Numbered from the stretch's first letter, positions 18,209 to 27,515 are shown. The stretch is 64,000 nt of DNA from Synoicihabitans lomoniglobus (GCF_029023725.1 NZ_CP119075.1:4211501-4275500), one strand, 5' to 3'. Numbers and translations: made by a program. Notes: generated by a model not told the origin, from the sequence alone.

Positions 18209-19153
18209 ATGCCCTCCCAACTCGAACAACTTAAATCGTTCACAACCGTGGTCGCCGACACCGGCGACTTCGAAAGCATGAAGGCTTTCACGCCGCAGGA
18301 CGCGACCACGAACCCTTCCCTAATTCTCAAAGCCGCGGGACTTCCCGCCTACGAGGCCCTCGTTGATCGAGCCATTGCCGACGCCGGGGCCGACGCTTCG
18401 ATGGACACCATCATCGACCGCCTGCTCGTCACTTTCGGCGAGGAGATCTTAAAGATCGTCCCGGGTCGCGTTTCCAGCGAAGTGGACGCCCGCTTGTCCT
18501 TCGACACCGCCGGCACCATTGCCCGGGGTCGCAGCATTATCGAGCTCTACGAATCACGCGGCATCTCACGTGACCGCGTGCTGATCAAAATCGCTTCCAC
18601 CTGGGAAGGCATCAAAGCCGCCGAGGAACTCGAAAAAGAAGGGATTCATTGCAATCTCACCCTGCTGTTTTCCTTCGCTCAAGCCGTCGCTTGTGCCGAG
18701 GCCAAGGTGCAGCTCATCTCCCCGTTTGTGGGTCGCATCCTCGATTGGCACAAGAAGGCCACGGGCAAGGAATTTGTCGGTGCCGAAGATCCGGGAGTGA
18801 TTTCCGTCACCGAGATCTACAACTACTACAAAAAGTTTGGCTACAAGACCGAAGTCATGGGCGCCAGCTTCCGCAACACGGGTGAAATCCTCGAACTCGC
18901 CGGCTGCGATCTACTCACCATCGCGCCTGCGCTGCTCAAGGAACTCGCCGAGTCTGACAGCACCGTGGCCCGCAAGCTCGATCCAAGCACCTCGGGTGAG
19001 GCCGATCTCCAGCAGGTCAGCTTCGACGAAAAGGGATTCCGCTACGCCCTGAACGAAGACGCCATGGCGACTGAAAAAACCGCCGAAGGCATCCGCAACT
19101 TCGCCGCCGACATCGTGAAACTCGAGAAACTCATCGCAGCCAAGATTGGCTGA
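18209..19153 (+). CDS. tal: Transaldolase
   Basis: This 314-residue enzyme of the non-oxidative pentose phosphate pathway transfers a dihydroxyacetone unit. The Schiff-base Lys is at about residue 127 in [35 protein letters not shown] and [11 protein letters not shown] are all conserved TalB-type motifs. The length (about 315) places it in the long (E. coli TalB) subclass. It begins 17 bp after the CCA-type gene and ends before a strong terminator. Confidence 0.96.
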   Translation: MPSQLEQLKSFTTVVADTGDFESMKAFTPQDATTNPSLILKAAGLPAYEALVDRAIADAGADASMDTIIDRLLVTFGEEILKIVPGRVSSEVDARLSFDTAGTIARGRSIIELYESRGISRDRVLIKIASTWEGIKAAEELEKEGIHCNLTLLFSFAQAVACAEAKVQLISPFVGRILDWHKKATGKEFVGAEDPGVISVTEIYNYYKKFGYKTEVMGASFRNTGEILELAGCDLLTIAPALLKELAESDSTVARKLDPSTSGEADLQQVSFDEKGFRYALNEDAMATEKTAEGIRNFAADIVKLEKLIAAKIG

Positions 19154-19180
19154 GTCTCGCTTCATCGATTCTGCTTTCAA

Positions 19181-19206
19181 GCCGGACCTGGGTCCGGCTT
19201 TTCTTT
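19181..19206 (+). terminator. Terminator of tal
   Basis: GCCGGACC and GGTCCGGC form a stem with a two-base loop followed by TTTTCTTTT. It begins 28 bp after the tal stop codon. Confidence 0.88.
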
Positions 19207-19213
19207 TGCCCAC

Positions 19214-21151
19214 ATGATTCGCGCCTTTCAATGGGACCTCGCCCGCCAGGTGGAGCGGCTGGATTGGCTGCTCGCCCAGCTCCCCCGGTATTCACGCTGG
19301 GGATACCAGGAGCTGCACTTGCACTTGGAGGATGCCGTCGACTACCCCAGTCTGCCCGGCATCGCCCGGCGCGACGCCTACTCGTGGGCGCAGTTACAGC
19401 AACTGGTGACCGCGGCCTCCGCGGTCGGCATCAAAGTCGTGCCCATCGTCAATCTGCTCGGGCACACCCAATATTTGATCAAACACCCCGATTATCGGGA
19501 TCTCAACGAGCTGCGCGCGTCCGACGGGAGTCCGCTGCCGACCGGGCAAATTTGCCCCAGTCACCCTCGCTCCCTGGAAGTCGCCCGTCGCTTGATCGCC
19601 GATGTCGCGCCGCTGTGCACCGCCGGCAAAGTGCATGTCGGATTGGACGAATCGTTTCACCTCGGCCGCCACCCTGACAGTGCCCGCACCATCGCCGCGA
19701 CCGGACTCGCCCGATATTTCGCCGACTATGTCACGGCGTTGCACGGCATCGCCGCCGAACACGGCCTGCGCACCGGCATCTGGGCTGACATGTTGGTCTT
19801 ACTCCCGGATGCCATCGCGCACCTCCCGCGCGGGCTGATCGCCTACGACTGGTATTACCACGCGTTCGCCCGTCATCCGCGCTTCGAGCTGCACAATTTT
19901 CGCGAGTATAACCTGGTGCCCGCCTTGCGCGCCCAAGGCATCGACTATTGGGGCTGCCCCATGAACGGCGCATTTCGTTTTGAACCGATGCCCGTTTTCG
20001 GCGAGCGCATCGCCAACGCCCAAGCGTGGTGGCAACGATGCCGGAAAACGCACGCTGAAGGCTTCCTCGTCACGGGCTGGGAGGCCTATCGCCTCGCTCT
20101 GGAAACCACGGTGGTCGTCGACGCCGCCATCGCCGGGCTGTGGCTCGACGACGATGAAGCCGACCAAGTGACCTTGCTGAAGCGGGGTTTCGAACGCGCC
20201 TGCGGTAAGACGCGGGCGGGCGAACGAGCACGGCAGATGTTGGGAAGCGACGAACGCGCTTTCGCCGGCTACGCGCGTTGGGAATTAAACCAACGCTGGG
20301 ACACCGTCCACGGGCGTGACGGCGCATCCCGCTATGCCGCCGACGTGCGATACTTCCAACGGACTCGATCGGTGTCGTGGCCGCCTGCATTCGACGCCAG
20401 TCTCCGTTGGCGCGAGTATCTCGCCATTCGCGATCACTTTGTCCGCGATGCGGCGCACCGAATATTCCGGGCGCGCAAACTGCGGGCGCGAAACCGACAG
20501 CAGGAATTGACCACGTTCATCAAGGCTTCGCTGGCGCTGATAAACCAATTTGTTGACGCAACGAAATCCGCCGAGGATGCCGCGCGAACCATGTGGCGGA
20601 CGACTCGAGCGGACGATCAAGTTAATCCCAACGAATCCATCCTCGAATGTGATCGTGAGCGGGCTCAATCCCTGCGACAGTGGTGGTCCGCCGCGCACAC
20701 CTCCCCGGCTCTGGTTCAGTCCGCCTCCAACCTCGTAGGAGAATGGCAACTACAGGCTATCGTGCACACCACCCATCCCTGCTTGCAGGCCGTGGTGATC
20801 CAGACGCGGGACGCCGCTGGCCGATGGACGGATCAGCTCCAACGCTATCTGATCGAATTTCGCACCAAGGCCGCCCGCCGGCGGACGAACATCCGTCATT
20901 GGATCAGCCTCCCGCTCCCCTCACCCGACACCCCGGTGCGGTTTGCGCTGCGTGGCAGCGGTCAGTTTGCCCTCAGTGACGTGCACCTGACCGACGGAAT
21001 AACTGAGCTGAGAACGGTGCGTCAGCCCACCGCCCGGAGCCGCCGGGTGACCTTGGGCAGAGCCCAACCCGTGATAAACTTCTTCGCACTCGACCGCACC
21101 GCCAATCAAGCCGTGTGGCAGCCGAGATGGCGGAAGCCGCCAGCGGGTTAA
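19214..21151 (+). CDS. GH20-like glycoside hydrolase (beta-N-acetylhexosaminidase family), no signal peptide
   Basis: This 645-residue protein has a TIM-barrel-like domain (about residues 1-340). The barrel shows YQELHLHLEDAVDYP, VPIVNLLGHTQYL and KVHVGLDESFHLG, where the Asp145-Glu146 pair matches the catalytic D-E pair of family GH20. DYWGCPMNGAFRF and TGWEAYR come later. The C-terminal half (about 340-645) is not recognised. No signal peptide is visible at the ATG, so a cytoplasmic role is likely. It follows the tal terminator by 7 bp and meets the S9 peptidase gene tail to tail with a 4-bp overlap. Confidence 0.75.
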   Translation: MIRAFQWDLARQVERLDWLLAQLPRYSRWGYQELHLHLEDAVDYPSLPGIARRDAYSWAQLQQLVTAASAVGIKVVPIVNLLGHTQYLIKHPDYRDLNELRASDGSPLPTGQICPSHPRSLEVARRLIADVAPLCTAGKVHVGLDESFHLGRHPDSARTIAATGLARYFADYVTALHGIAAEHGLRTGIWADMLVLLPDAIAHLPRGLIAYDWYYHAFARHPRFELHNFREYNLVPALRAQGIDYWGCPMNGAFRFEPMPVFGERIANAQAWWQRCRKTHAEGFLVTGWEAYRLALETTVVVDAAIAGLWLDDDEADQVTLLKRGFERACGKTRAGERARQMLGSDERAFAGYARWELNQRWDTVHGRDGASRYAADVRYFQRTRSVSWPPAFDASLRWREYLAIRDHFVRDAAHRIFRARKLRARNRQQELTTFIKASLALINQFVDATKSAEDAARTMWRTTRADDQVNPNESILECDRERAQSLRQWWSAAHTSPALVQSASNLVGEWQLQAIVHTTHPCLQAVVIQTRDAAGRWTDQLQRYLIEFRTKAARRRTNIRHWISLPLPSPDTPVRFALRGSGQFALSDVHLTDGITELRTVRQPTARSRRVTLGRAQPVINFFALDRTANQAVWQPRWRKPPAG

Positions 21152-23073
21152 TCGGTCGACTCGGGCGTCCCCACCGGCACCTCTGCTCGATTGGTCGGAA
21201 AGTATTTTATCAGGAAAGAATCGAGCGCCTCCAAATAGGCGGCTTGCGCCTCTGCCGCCGCAAAACCATGGGCGGAATCACCCTCGTAATAAGTCTCGTG
21301 CGGCGTGCCGTTTGACTTAAGCGCGCGCTCCAGTCGCACGGATTGAGAGATATCCACGCGGATGTCCTGCCGACCATGGGCGATGAAGACCGGTATCCGA
21401 ATATCGTCGACTTGCTTGAGCGGGGAAAAGGCCGCGACTTTGGCCGGATCATTGCCGATATTCTTCATCAACCAATGATAGGATGTGTAGGACTCCCGGC
21501 GGGAATCCGAGATAAGCATGTCCCAGTCAAACACGCCGACATTGGTGATCGCCACTCGATAGAGATCAGGCTCCCACGCGGCCCCCGCGATAGCCAGATA
21601 GCCGCCGAAGCTGGCCCCCATTATGCCCAATTGATCCGGATCGGCGATACCCCCCTTAACCAGGGCGCGAACGGCATCGGTCACGTCATCGTGCATCTTA
21701 CGAAATTCAAAACGGTCGTGTAGCGAGACCGCCGCTCGAAAGCCCGTCGACCCGCGGTAGTTGGGCTGCAGCACCGCGTAGCCCCGGGAAGCGAGAAACT
21801 GCACCTCCGGATCGAACCGCCAGTTGTCCCGCGCCCACGGACCACCATGGCCCAACACCATCAGGGGATAAGGCTTTTGGGCCTTGGGCCCGGTGGGCAA
21901 CGTCAGGTAAGCCTGCAACTGCAGCCCGTCGCGCGCCTCGTAATTAAATGAAGCGGTCGGCGACAGCGGCTGCCCTTCCAGCCACGGCGCGGACGCCGCG
22001 ATATGCTGGATCGCCCCCGTGCCGAGATCGGCGAGGAAGTATTGGCCCGGTTCGGTTGAACTCACCGCCGCGAAGATAACGCGCTGCTCATCCCGCGAAC
22101 GATCAACCAGCACGATGTCGTAGCCGGCCAACGCCTCACTGATGCGGGCGTGCGCTTGCTCCAGCTTGTCATCGAACCAGACGGCATGCATGCGCACGCG
22201 GGAATAGACAATGGCCCGCAACGTCCGACCCGTCCGGTCGAGCACGAGTCGCGCGCCACGCAGATCGTAGTCCGAATCCTGATACACCTTTTCCCCAAAA
22301 CGGCCGGCCGCCAAGTCGTAGTGCACGATTTCACTGCCTCCATCCGCGGTTTGACGCGCCACCCACGCCAACTGTCGGTCAGCGGCGATCGCGAGTATGG
22401 GCGTCGTCTCCAGGTCGAGACCGGACTCCGACCAAGTCTCCGCCTCCCGGTTTAGCACATAAGCCCGTTCGCTCCCGTCTTTGAAAACGGCCGCGAGCAC
22501 GGGCTCTCCGGTCACATCGGCGAAATACGCCCGCAGCCGACCGGCCGGTGGCGGCGGATAGGTTTGCTTCACCGGATCGAAGTTGGAGCCAAAGGCCTTG
22601 TTCTTTCGATCGACGCTCGTGGTGTATTCGATCAACACTCCTTGGTCGCCGCCTGTGCGGGCGACCACCCGATTGCGCCGATCACGCGGGATGCTCACCA
22701 GTCCGAAGCCGCCTTCCGTGATGGCGGCGAGTCGGCCGGTGTCGCGATCGTAGACATACAGTCCGACTCCGTAGATTTTATCCTTCGTGAGAATGACCGC
22801 GAGTTGCGTGTCGTTCACCCACGAGTAACCGCCCACGTCGTAATTTTCGGTGCCAGCGACACCCTGCTTTTCTCCCGTAGCTAGATCGAGCACTTCCAGG
22901 CTGATCAGGTCATCATCATTGATGCGCTGGTAAGCAATGGACTGGCCGTTCGGGGACAGCTGGATGTTGGTAAACTCGGGCTTGCGCGCCAACCGCTTGG
23001 CCGGAATCGGTTGGGCAAAGGCGGTGGCCGCGATCAGCGAAACCAGGAGAAAGGGGATGAAAGATTTGAACAT
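21148..23073 (-). CDS. Exported S9-family prolyl-oligopeptidase-type peptidase
   Basis: From the ATG at 23073 this is a 641-residue protein with a signal peptide (MFKSFIPFLLVSLIAATAFA). The N-terminal part (about residues 35-370) reads as a beta-propeller (NIQLSPNGQSIAYQ and similar blades). The alpha/beta-hydrolase domain (about 390-640) has the nucleophile in GASFGGYLA, the Asp in HGRQDIRVD and the His in GDSAHGF, so the triad is complete. It belongs to the acylaminoacyl-peptidase/DPP-like branch of S9. It lies in the same direction as a TonB-dependent receptor gene, which suggests a role in peptide use. The frame is open seven codons upstream, but the signal peptide fixes the start. Confidence 0.9.
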   Translation of the reverse strand: MFKSFIPFLLVSLIAATAFAQPIPAKRLARKPEFTNIQLSPNGQSIAYQRINDDDLISLEVLDLATGEKQGVAGTENYDVGGYSWVNDTQLAVILTKDKIYGVGLYVYDRDTGRLAAITEGGFGLVSIPRDRRNRVVARTGGDQGVLIEYTTSVDRKNKAFGSNFDPVKQTYPPPPAGRLRAYFADVTGEPVLAAVFKDGSERAYVLNREAETWSESGLDLETTPILAIAADRQLAWVARQTADGGSEIVHYDLAAGRFGEKVYQDSDYDLRGARLVLDRTGRTLRAIVYSRVRMHAVWFDDKLEQAHARISEALAGYDIVLVDRSRDEQRVIFAAVSSTEPGQYFLADLGTGAIQHIAASAPWLEGQPLSPTASFNYEARDGLQLQAYLTLPTGPKAQKPYPLMVLGHGGPWARDNWRFDPEVQFLASRGYAVLQPNYRGSTGFRAAVSLHDRFEFRKMHDDVTDAVRALVKGGIADPDQLGIMGASFGGYLAIAGAAWEPDLYRVAITNVGVFDWDMLISDSRRESYTSYHWLMKNIGNDPAKVAAFSPLKQVDDIRIPVFIAHGRQDIRVDISQSVRLERALKSNGTPHETYYEGDSAHGFAAAEAQAAYLEALDSFLIKYFPTNRAEVPVGTPESTD

Positions 23074-23105
23074 AACTATAACTGAAGACGGCAAGTCGGC
23101 CGTGA

Positions 23106-23696
23106 TTAGGGTCGTCCTTCCACCAACATGACTTTGGGCGTTTGACGCACTCCCTCAATGGCGATGAAAAATCCGCCAAACGCTCCCGGATTAATGGTGA
23201 CGGCTTTCCCGGCATCTTCCTGTGGGGACCAGTATTTGCCTTCGGTCACGCGCCAGATTTGACCGTTCTCCAGCACGAACTCCGTGCCGGGTTTCCAACC
23301 GCGAAACTCGTTTTTCAGCCGGGAACTCAGCGCCGCGTATTCAATCTTGGTGCCCGGAAGCAGCAGCACTTTGGCGCGCTCCAGAAATCCGGTATTATCG
23401 TTCTCACCGCTGTCGCCCCAGACGGCCTTGGCGGCGGAGACTTCGCTGCGCACTTCTGCCGTCGCGGCCGCCACCGCGACCTCGCTGCGACCCGCCACGT
23501 ATCGTTCCACCGCCGCTTCCAAGGCGGCGATTTGGGCTTCGCTCAAACTAGCCAGACCAATGGCATCGCGCTCCGCGCGGGTGAGCCCGGCGGAAAAATC
23601 ATGCGGGGGTGGGCTCGATTCGGCCATGACGGCCGTGATGCCCAGCAACAGAAAAGCGAAAAGGCGGATCGACGAAAGGAAGCGGTAAGGGGTCAT
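23106..23696 (-). CDS. Exported protein of unknown function
   Basis: From the ATG at 23696 this is a 196-residue protein with a signal peptide (about residues 1-25, ending VMAESS). The next part has HDFSAGLTRAERDAIGLASL and a helical, Ala/Glu-rich stretch. The C-terminal domain has GTEFVLENGQIWRVTEGKY and AFGGFFIAIEGV.QTPKVMLVE, probably a small beta domain. I do not recognise a functional family. It lies 32 bp upstream of the S9 peptidase gene and is probably cotranscribed with it. The terminator of the upstream receptor gene ends only about one base before its start codon region. Confidence 0.7.
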   Translation of the reverse strand: MTPYRFLSSIRLFAFLLLGITAVMAESSPPPHDFSAGLTRAERDAIGLASLSEAQIAALEAAVERYVAGRSEVAVAAATAEVRSEVSAAKAVWGDSGENDNTGFLERAKVLLLPGTKIEYAALSSRLKNEFRGWKPGTEFVLENGQIWRVTEGKYWSPQEDAGKAVTINPGAFGGFFIAIEGVRQTPKVMLVEGRP

Positions 23697-23697
23697 G

Positions 23698-23736
23698 ATA
23701 AAAAAGAAGCCGTGCCCCGTGTCAGGGGCACGGCTT
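23698..23736 (-). terminator. Strong terminator of the upstream TonB-dependent receptor gene
   Basis: AAGCCGTGCCCC (23707-23718) and GGGGCACGGCTT (23725-23736) form a perfect 12-bp stem with a six-base loop. On the minus strand it is followed by CTTTTTT. It lies 34 bp after the receptor stop and directly before the ATG at 23696. Confidence 0.92.
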
Positions 23737-23769
23737 GGAATTGCCAATGTGTTGACTTAGATCGCGCGA

Positions 23770-26589
23770 TTAAAATTCGCGGGTGATCTTGGCATACCAG
23801 AAGGCCGGAGCCAAGTCGTTCACACCCGGGGTCGAGCCCGAAGCGTCGAAGCCGTCGAGGGGCGGATCTTCATTGAGCACGTTGTTCACGCCGAGCAGCA
23901 GCTTCGTCTTCTCAAAGCCGTTGTAGGAAACCGAAGCGTTGAGCGTGATCTGGGCCTTCACGTCGTAAACGAGGAAGAGCTCGTCATCGGCGGTGAAGAT
24001 GTTGCCGAACGACAGGGAACGCGTGCGCTCGCCACGGTAAACCGCGAAGAGGCTGGTGCTCCAATCCTTGTAGGTCCAACCGAGGTTGGCGTTGCCGTTC
24101 CACTTCGGGGTCAGGTAGCCACCGACCTGCTCGGAGTCGTCGATGGTGTAGCTGTCGAGGTAGGTCGCGGAGACGCCAGCGGCGAAGCGGCCCATCGTGT
24201 CGGTGTCCCAATGGTAGGCGATGTTGAAGTCGTAACCCTTGTATTCAGACTCCGAGATGTTCGCGTAATCGTCGCGGATGAAGAGCACTTGATTCGTCGC
24301 AGGATCGCGCGCCACCTTGCCGGCAAACGTCGGGTTGCCCGCGAACTCTTCGGAGAGGAATTCGGCGTAACCGAAGAAGTCGGAGAGTTGGGCGAGTTGG
24401 TTCGACTGCTGGAAGTTGAAGTAGTCGACCGAAACGCTGAGTCCCTCGAGACGGCCTTCCGGCTCGAAGGAAACACCGAAGTAGTAGGTGTCGGTGGTCT
24501 CCGGCTTGAGGTTCGGGTTACCACCCGACTTGACCTGAATTTGGTCGATCTGCTGCTGCGTCACCGGATCGATGATCTGGTTGCTCGAGAACGTGGTCGT
24601 GCCCGAGTTGTAGAGGTAGGCCAAGTCCGGCGCCTTGAAGGATTCGGCGTAGGACGCGCGGAAGATCACCCATTCAAACGGACGGAACTTGATCGCGGCC
24701 TTCGGGCGAACCTTTTTGTCGAAGCCGTCGTCGGAATATTCCTCGTAACGACCGGCGAGTTGGAGCTCGAGCATCTCGTGCAGCGGAATGTTCGCCTCGG
24801 CGTAGAACGCGGTCAGGTCACGGTTGCCGAACGAGCTGGTGCCCTCGGAGCCGCCCAGGATGTTGCCGGTGGCGTTGAGATCGGTGGCAATGTCCTCGAA
24901 GTCTTCGGCCCGGTGTTCACCACCGAGGGCGAAGCCGACTTGGCCGGCGGGCAGATCCAACAGCGGACCGTCGAGACGGAAGTCGATGCCACGGTATTCG
25001 ATGGTGGAGCTGTTCGGGTTGGCGACGGCGAGGAAATCGACGAAGTTTTGTCCGTTGAGACCGAACCAGTTGAAGTAAGCACGATCGGCTTGCGGCGTGG
25101 TCGGATCCCAGGTGAGGGAGCCGTCACCGAGCAACGTGAGACCGTTGAGGGCCTGCTGCATGCGGTAGTCGGGAATCGCGTTGCGAGAGATATTCGTAAC
25201 GGAGTTCTTCGAATACATGAGACCGGATTCCCAGTTCCACTCTTCAAAGAAACCGCCCATGGCTTCGAAATCACCGCCGATGCCCACGAGGAAACGCGGC
25301 GTGTCGGACGTGACATCGTTGATGCGGTTGGGGAGCTCCACCATGCGGCGACGACCGTTGGTGATGTCCTCGTTCCACGGGTTGTAGGGATTATAGGCCG
25401 GGATGGTGAGCGGGTCACCCGGATCGAGACCGAGCGACGTTTCGATATCAACCGGCGTGGCGGCAGAGTAGACCACTACTTCGGAACGGCTGAAGGAGAG
25501 CTCGGCAAACACGCGGAGGTGCTCGTTGATCTCGTGCTCGATCGTGGTGAAGATGTTGAACCGCTGGTTGGGCGGGAACATGCCGTTGGTCTCGTTGTAG
25601 TTGTAGAGGTTGCGACCACCGATAGCGTTGGCCGGGTCCGGGTTGTTGGTCGGCGAGGCGAAGGTGAAGCGACCGCTCGACGTGAGCACGTCGCCGGGGA
25701 ATCCGCGGCTGGAGCGATTGTCCCAGTAACCGTCATCGGTCGGGTTGGTCAGGCCGACGGCCGCGATGTATTCATCGATCGAATCGTAGCCGGCAGCGGC
25801 GACACCGCCGTCGTTGACTTCGTAGCGACCGTAACCAGCAGCGAGATCGGTTTTATCCGCATCCGCCGAGTAGGACAGATCGCGGGAAAACACCGCATCA
25901 TTTTCCTCCCAGCTGATGCTGGTGAACATGGTGGTGTCGCGGCCCACGGTGCCAAAGGACAAAGCGGCCTTTTTCATGAGACCACCCGTGTCGAAGAAGT
26001 TACCCACTTGGAGGGAAGCCTCGGCGCCGACGTAGTTCTTCTTGAGGCGGAAGTTAACCACTCCGGCCACGGCGTCAGAACCGTAGAGGGCGGAACCACC
26101 ATCCTTGAGGATGTCGAGTGACTCGATGGCGGCGTCCGGAATCGAGTTGAGGTCAAACACGGTCTGGAAGCCGTCGAAACCAGGCGAAGCGTAAGGCACG
26201 GCGCGACGGCCGTTGATGAGCACGAGCGTGCCGTTGTTGCCCAAGCCACGGAGATTGAAGCTGTTGACACCAGGGGTGAAGCTGGTGCCGGAATCGGTCG
26301 GGGTGAGCGCCTGGCCGTTGTTAAACGGGAGTGCGCGAACGGCGTCCGCGATGGTCGGGAAGCCCATGGCTTCGATGGAGCCTGCATTGAGCGAAACCAC
26401 CGGGCTGGGGGTTTCGGCGTCGAGGCGTTTGATCCGGGAGCCGGTGACCTCGAACTTTTCGAGGACGATCTCTTCTTCGGAAGAGTCGGTGGATCCGCTG
26501 GTGCTTTGCGCGTATGCGACAGAGCTGCCGGTCACACCCAAGATGAGCGCAAGCGGCATCGCGAATCCCTTGAAGGGACGGATGTTCAT
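23770..26589 (-). CDS. TonB-dependent receptor
   Basis: From the ATG at 26589 this is a 939-residue outer-membrane receptor. The signal peptide starts MNIRPFKGFAMPLALIL. The mature N-terminus has EEIVLEKFEVTGSRIKR as a TonB-box region. The plug domain (about residues 55-175) has NSFNLRGLGNNGTLVLINGRR and GGSALYGSDAVAGVVNFRLK. The barrel follows, with ...VIFRASYAESFKAPDLAYLY, and the C-terminus ends ITREF, with terminal Phe. No SusD partner is adjacent. The S9 peptidase gene downstream suggests that the ligand could be a peptide, but this is inference. The frame is open 28 codons upstream, but the signal peptide fixes the start. Confidence 0.93.
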   Translation of the reverse strand: MNIRPFKGFAMPLALILGVTGSSVAYAQSTSGSTDSSEEEIVLEKFEVTGSRIKRLDAETPSPVVSLNAGSIEAMGFPTIADAVRALPFNNGQALTPTDSGTSFTPGVNSFNLRGLGNNGTLVLINGRRAVPYASPGFDGFQTVFDLNSIPDAAIESLDILKDGGSALYGSDAVAGVVNFRLKKNYVGAEASLQVGNFFDTGGLMKKAALSFGTVGRDTTMFTSISWEENDAVFSRDLSYSADADKTDLAAGYGRYEVNDGGVAAAGYDSIDEYIAAVGLTNPTDDGYWDNRSSRGFPGDVLTSSGRFTFASPTNNPDPANAIGGRNLYNYNETNGMFPPNQRFNIFTTIEHEINEHLRVFAELSFSRSEVVVYSAATPVDIETSLGLDPGDPLTIPAYNPYNPWNEDITNGRRRMVELPNRINDVTSDTPRFLVGIGGDFEAMGGFFEEWNWESGLMYSKNSVTNISRNAIPDYRMQQALNGLTLLGDGSLTWDPTTPQADRAYFNWFGLNGQNFVDFLAVANPNSSTIEYRGIDFRLDGPLLDLPAGQVGFALGGEHRAEDFEDIATDLNATGNILGGSEGTSSFGNRDLTAFYAEANIPLHEMLELQLAGRYEEYSDDGFDKKVRPKAAIKFRPFEWVIFRASYAESFKAPDLAYLYNSGTTTFSSNQIIDPVTQQQIDQIQVKSGGNPNLKPETTDTYYFGVSFEPEGRLEGLSVSVDYFNFQQSNQLAQLSDFFGYAEFLSEEFAGNPTFAGKVARDPATNQVLFIRDDYANISESEYKGYDFNIAYHWDTDTMGRFAAGVSATYLDSYTIDDSEQVGGYLTPKWNGNANLGWTYKDWSTSLFAVYRGERTRSLSFGNIFTADDELFLVYDVKAQITLNASVSYNGFEKTKLLLGVNNVLNEDPPLDGFDASGSTPGVNDLAPAFWYAKITREF

Positions 26590-26609
26590 AGTTCGTGTAG
26601 TTGTGTTGT
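26546..26609 (-). repeat. 64-bp leader/signal-peptide block shared with the second receptor gene
   Basis: This block spans the start codon of the receptor gene and is identical to 30270-30333 except for one base (26584 versus 30308). It covers about 20 bp of leader and the first 14 or so codons. Flanking sequence on the coding side is similar and on the upstream side diverges. Confidence 0.9.
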
Positions 26610-26971
26610 GTAGTTGTCCAGAAACGGCGGCGAACCGCTGAATCTGGCGGCACGTAACTACCACGATTATCACTGCACAAGGATGAAGTTGCCTCGCAAC
26701 TCGTTGTGATAAACCGGTTTAACCGATTCAATCTAAACAACCTAACATGAGGCATTTTCGAAATTGCGTCGGGCGATAACCGAGCCAACTCACACCTGAA
26801 TGCGGCGCCAAACAGGTTGGAAGCGATCCGCTTCGTCTGCGTGGTAATCACCGTAAGATTTACGCACTCCGATCGGGCAAACGATCGTTGCTGGCAGCTC
26901 CTTCACCCCAACTCACCACCGGAAAGAAGCGATACTTGCCTTGCCTCCTCAAACGCATCTTACTCGCAATT
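26610..26971. other. Intergenic region between divergent receptor and lipoprotein genes
   Basis: This 362-bp gap holds the leader of the receptor gene and the promoter of the lipoprotein gene. AAACCGGTTT (26711-26720) is a perfect palindrome, and AGTTGC-CTC-GCAACT lies just before it. I see no coding frame with good character. Confidence 0.45.
26711..26720. promoter_or_regulatory. Candidate LacI-type operator
   Basis: AAACCGGTTT is a perfect 10-bp palindrome of the form often bound by LacI-family regulators (CG-centred). It lies 122 bp upstream of the receptor ATG. The related string ATAAACCGGT occurs at 30527-30536 upstream of the other receptor gene. No regulator gene is adjacent. Confidence 0.3.
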
Positions 26972-27241
26972 ATGCGAAGTGCCCCGATTCGAGTTCTGGC
27001 ATGCCTTGTCCTCGCGTCAGTTTTCTTAACTGGATGCGTTTCAGAATCTTCGGCTCGTCGTCAATTTGATCGAGAACATTTCGAATATGTCCGGGTGACA
27101 GGATCCAATTTGCGTATCAAAGTCCGTAAAGGTGAGGTTCCCACCAACAGCGGCACGGTCGGCATGGGAACCATGGACTCGGCGGCAGTTCATGATTCGT
27201 TCGAGATTCCATTGGCGTCCACCCCGCCCGACGGTGGGTGA
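26972..27241 (+). CDS. Small lipoprotein, unknown function
   Basis: From the ATG at 26972 this encodes 89 residues with a lipoprotein signal peptide ending in the lipobox LTGC (Cys22). The mature part (FEYVRVTGSNLRIKVRKGE, then Gly/Thr-rich) has no family I know. The stop is TGA at 27239. The same reading frame then stays open for another 74 codons to 27464-27466, and the first half of that extension looks protein-like, so the gene might be an interrupted longer one. An earlier in-frame start (26888) would place an unnatural segment before the signal peptide. Confidence 0.6.
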   Translation: MRSAPIRVLACLVLASVFLTGCVSESSARRQFDREHFEYVRVTGSNLRIKVRKGEVPTNSGTVGMGTMDSAAVHDSFEIPLASTPPDGG

Positions 27242-27485
27242 AACTCCAAAAATCACCTCATAACGGGTCGAGCGCCGAAGGAGGATGATTCGTTCTTCGT
27301 GACCCTCGGATCAAGCCGAACGACAACCGGTTTCACACTTCGGGGCGCAGTCGAAAAAATTTTCGCCAAAGTCCCAGTATATCAGCCTCGGATCGGGTGC
27401 GATAATCAGCGTGATTGTGGCATCGATGTTCGGATGAATTCAATTAACGCCGCCCGCCATCGATGAGTCGGCTCCGTCAAAGCAC
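27242..27485. other. Intergenic region with possible remnant of the lipoprotein frame
   Basis: The frame of the upstream lipoprotein gene continues after its TGA. It reads through EDDSFFVTLGSSRTTTGFTL and AVEKIFAKVPVYQ before composition turns atypical. A different frame from about 27380 ends with ISLGSGAIISVIVASMFG and a TGA near 27435. This looks like a decayed or frameshifted tail, but it is short and could be chance. Nothing else is seen. Confidence 0.3.
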
Positions 27486-27515
27486 AAAAAAGCACCCGCC
27501 ATTTACGGCGGGTGC
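27486..27515 (-). terminator. Terminator of the second TonB-dependent receptor gene
   Basis: GCACCCGCC (27492-27500) pairs with GGCGGGTGC (27507-27515) around a six-base loop. On the minus strand it is followed by six Ts. It lies 30 bp after the receptor stop. Confidence 0.9.

Noticed and set aside
24211-26121. 636-codon plus-strand frame opposite the first receptor gene
   Set aside because: Same reason: mirror frame of a well-supported receptor, with a composition rich in Val, Arg and Glu and no domain.
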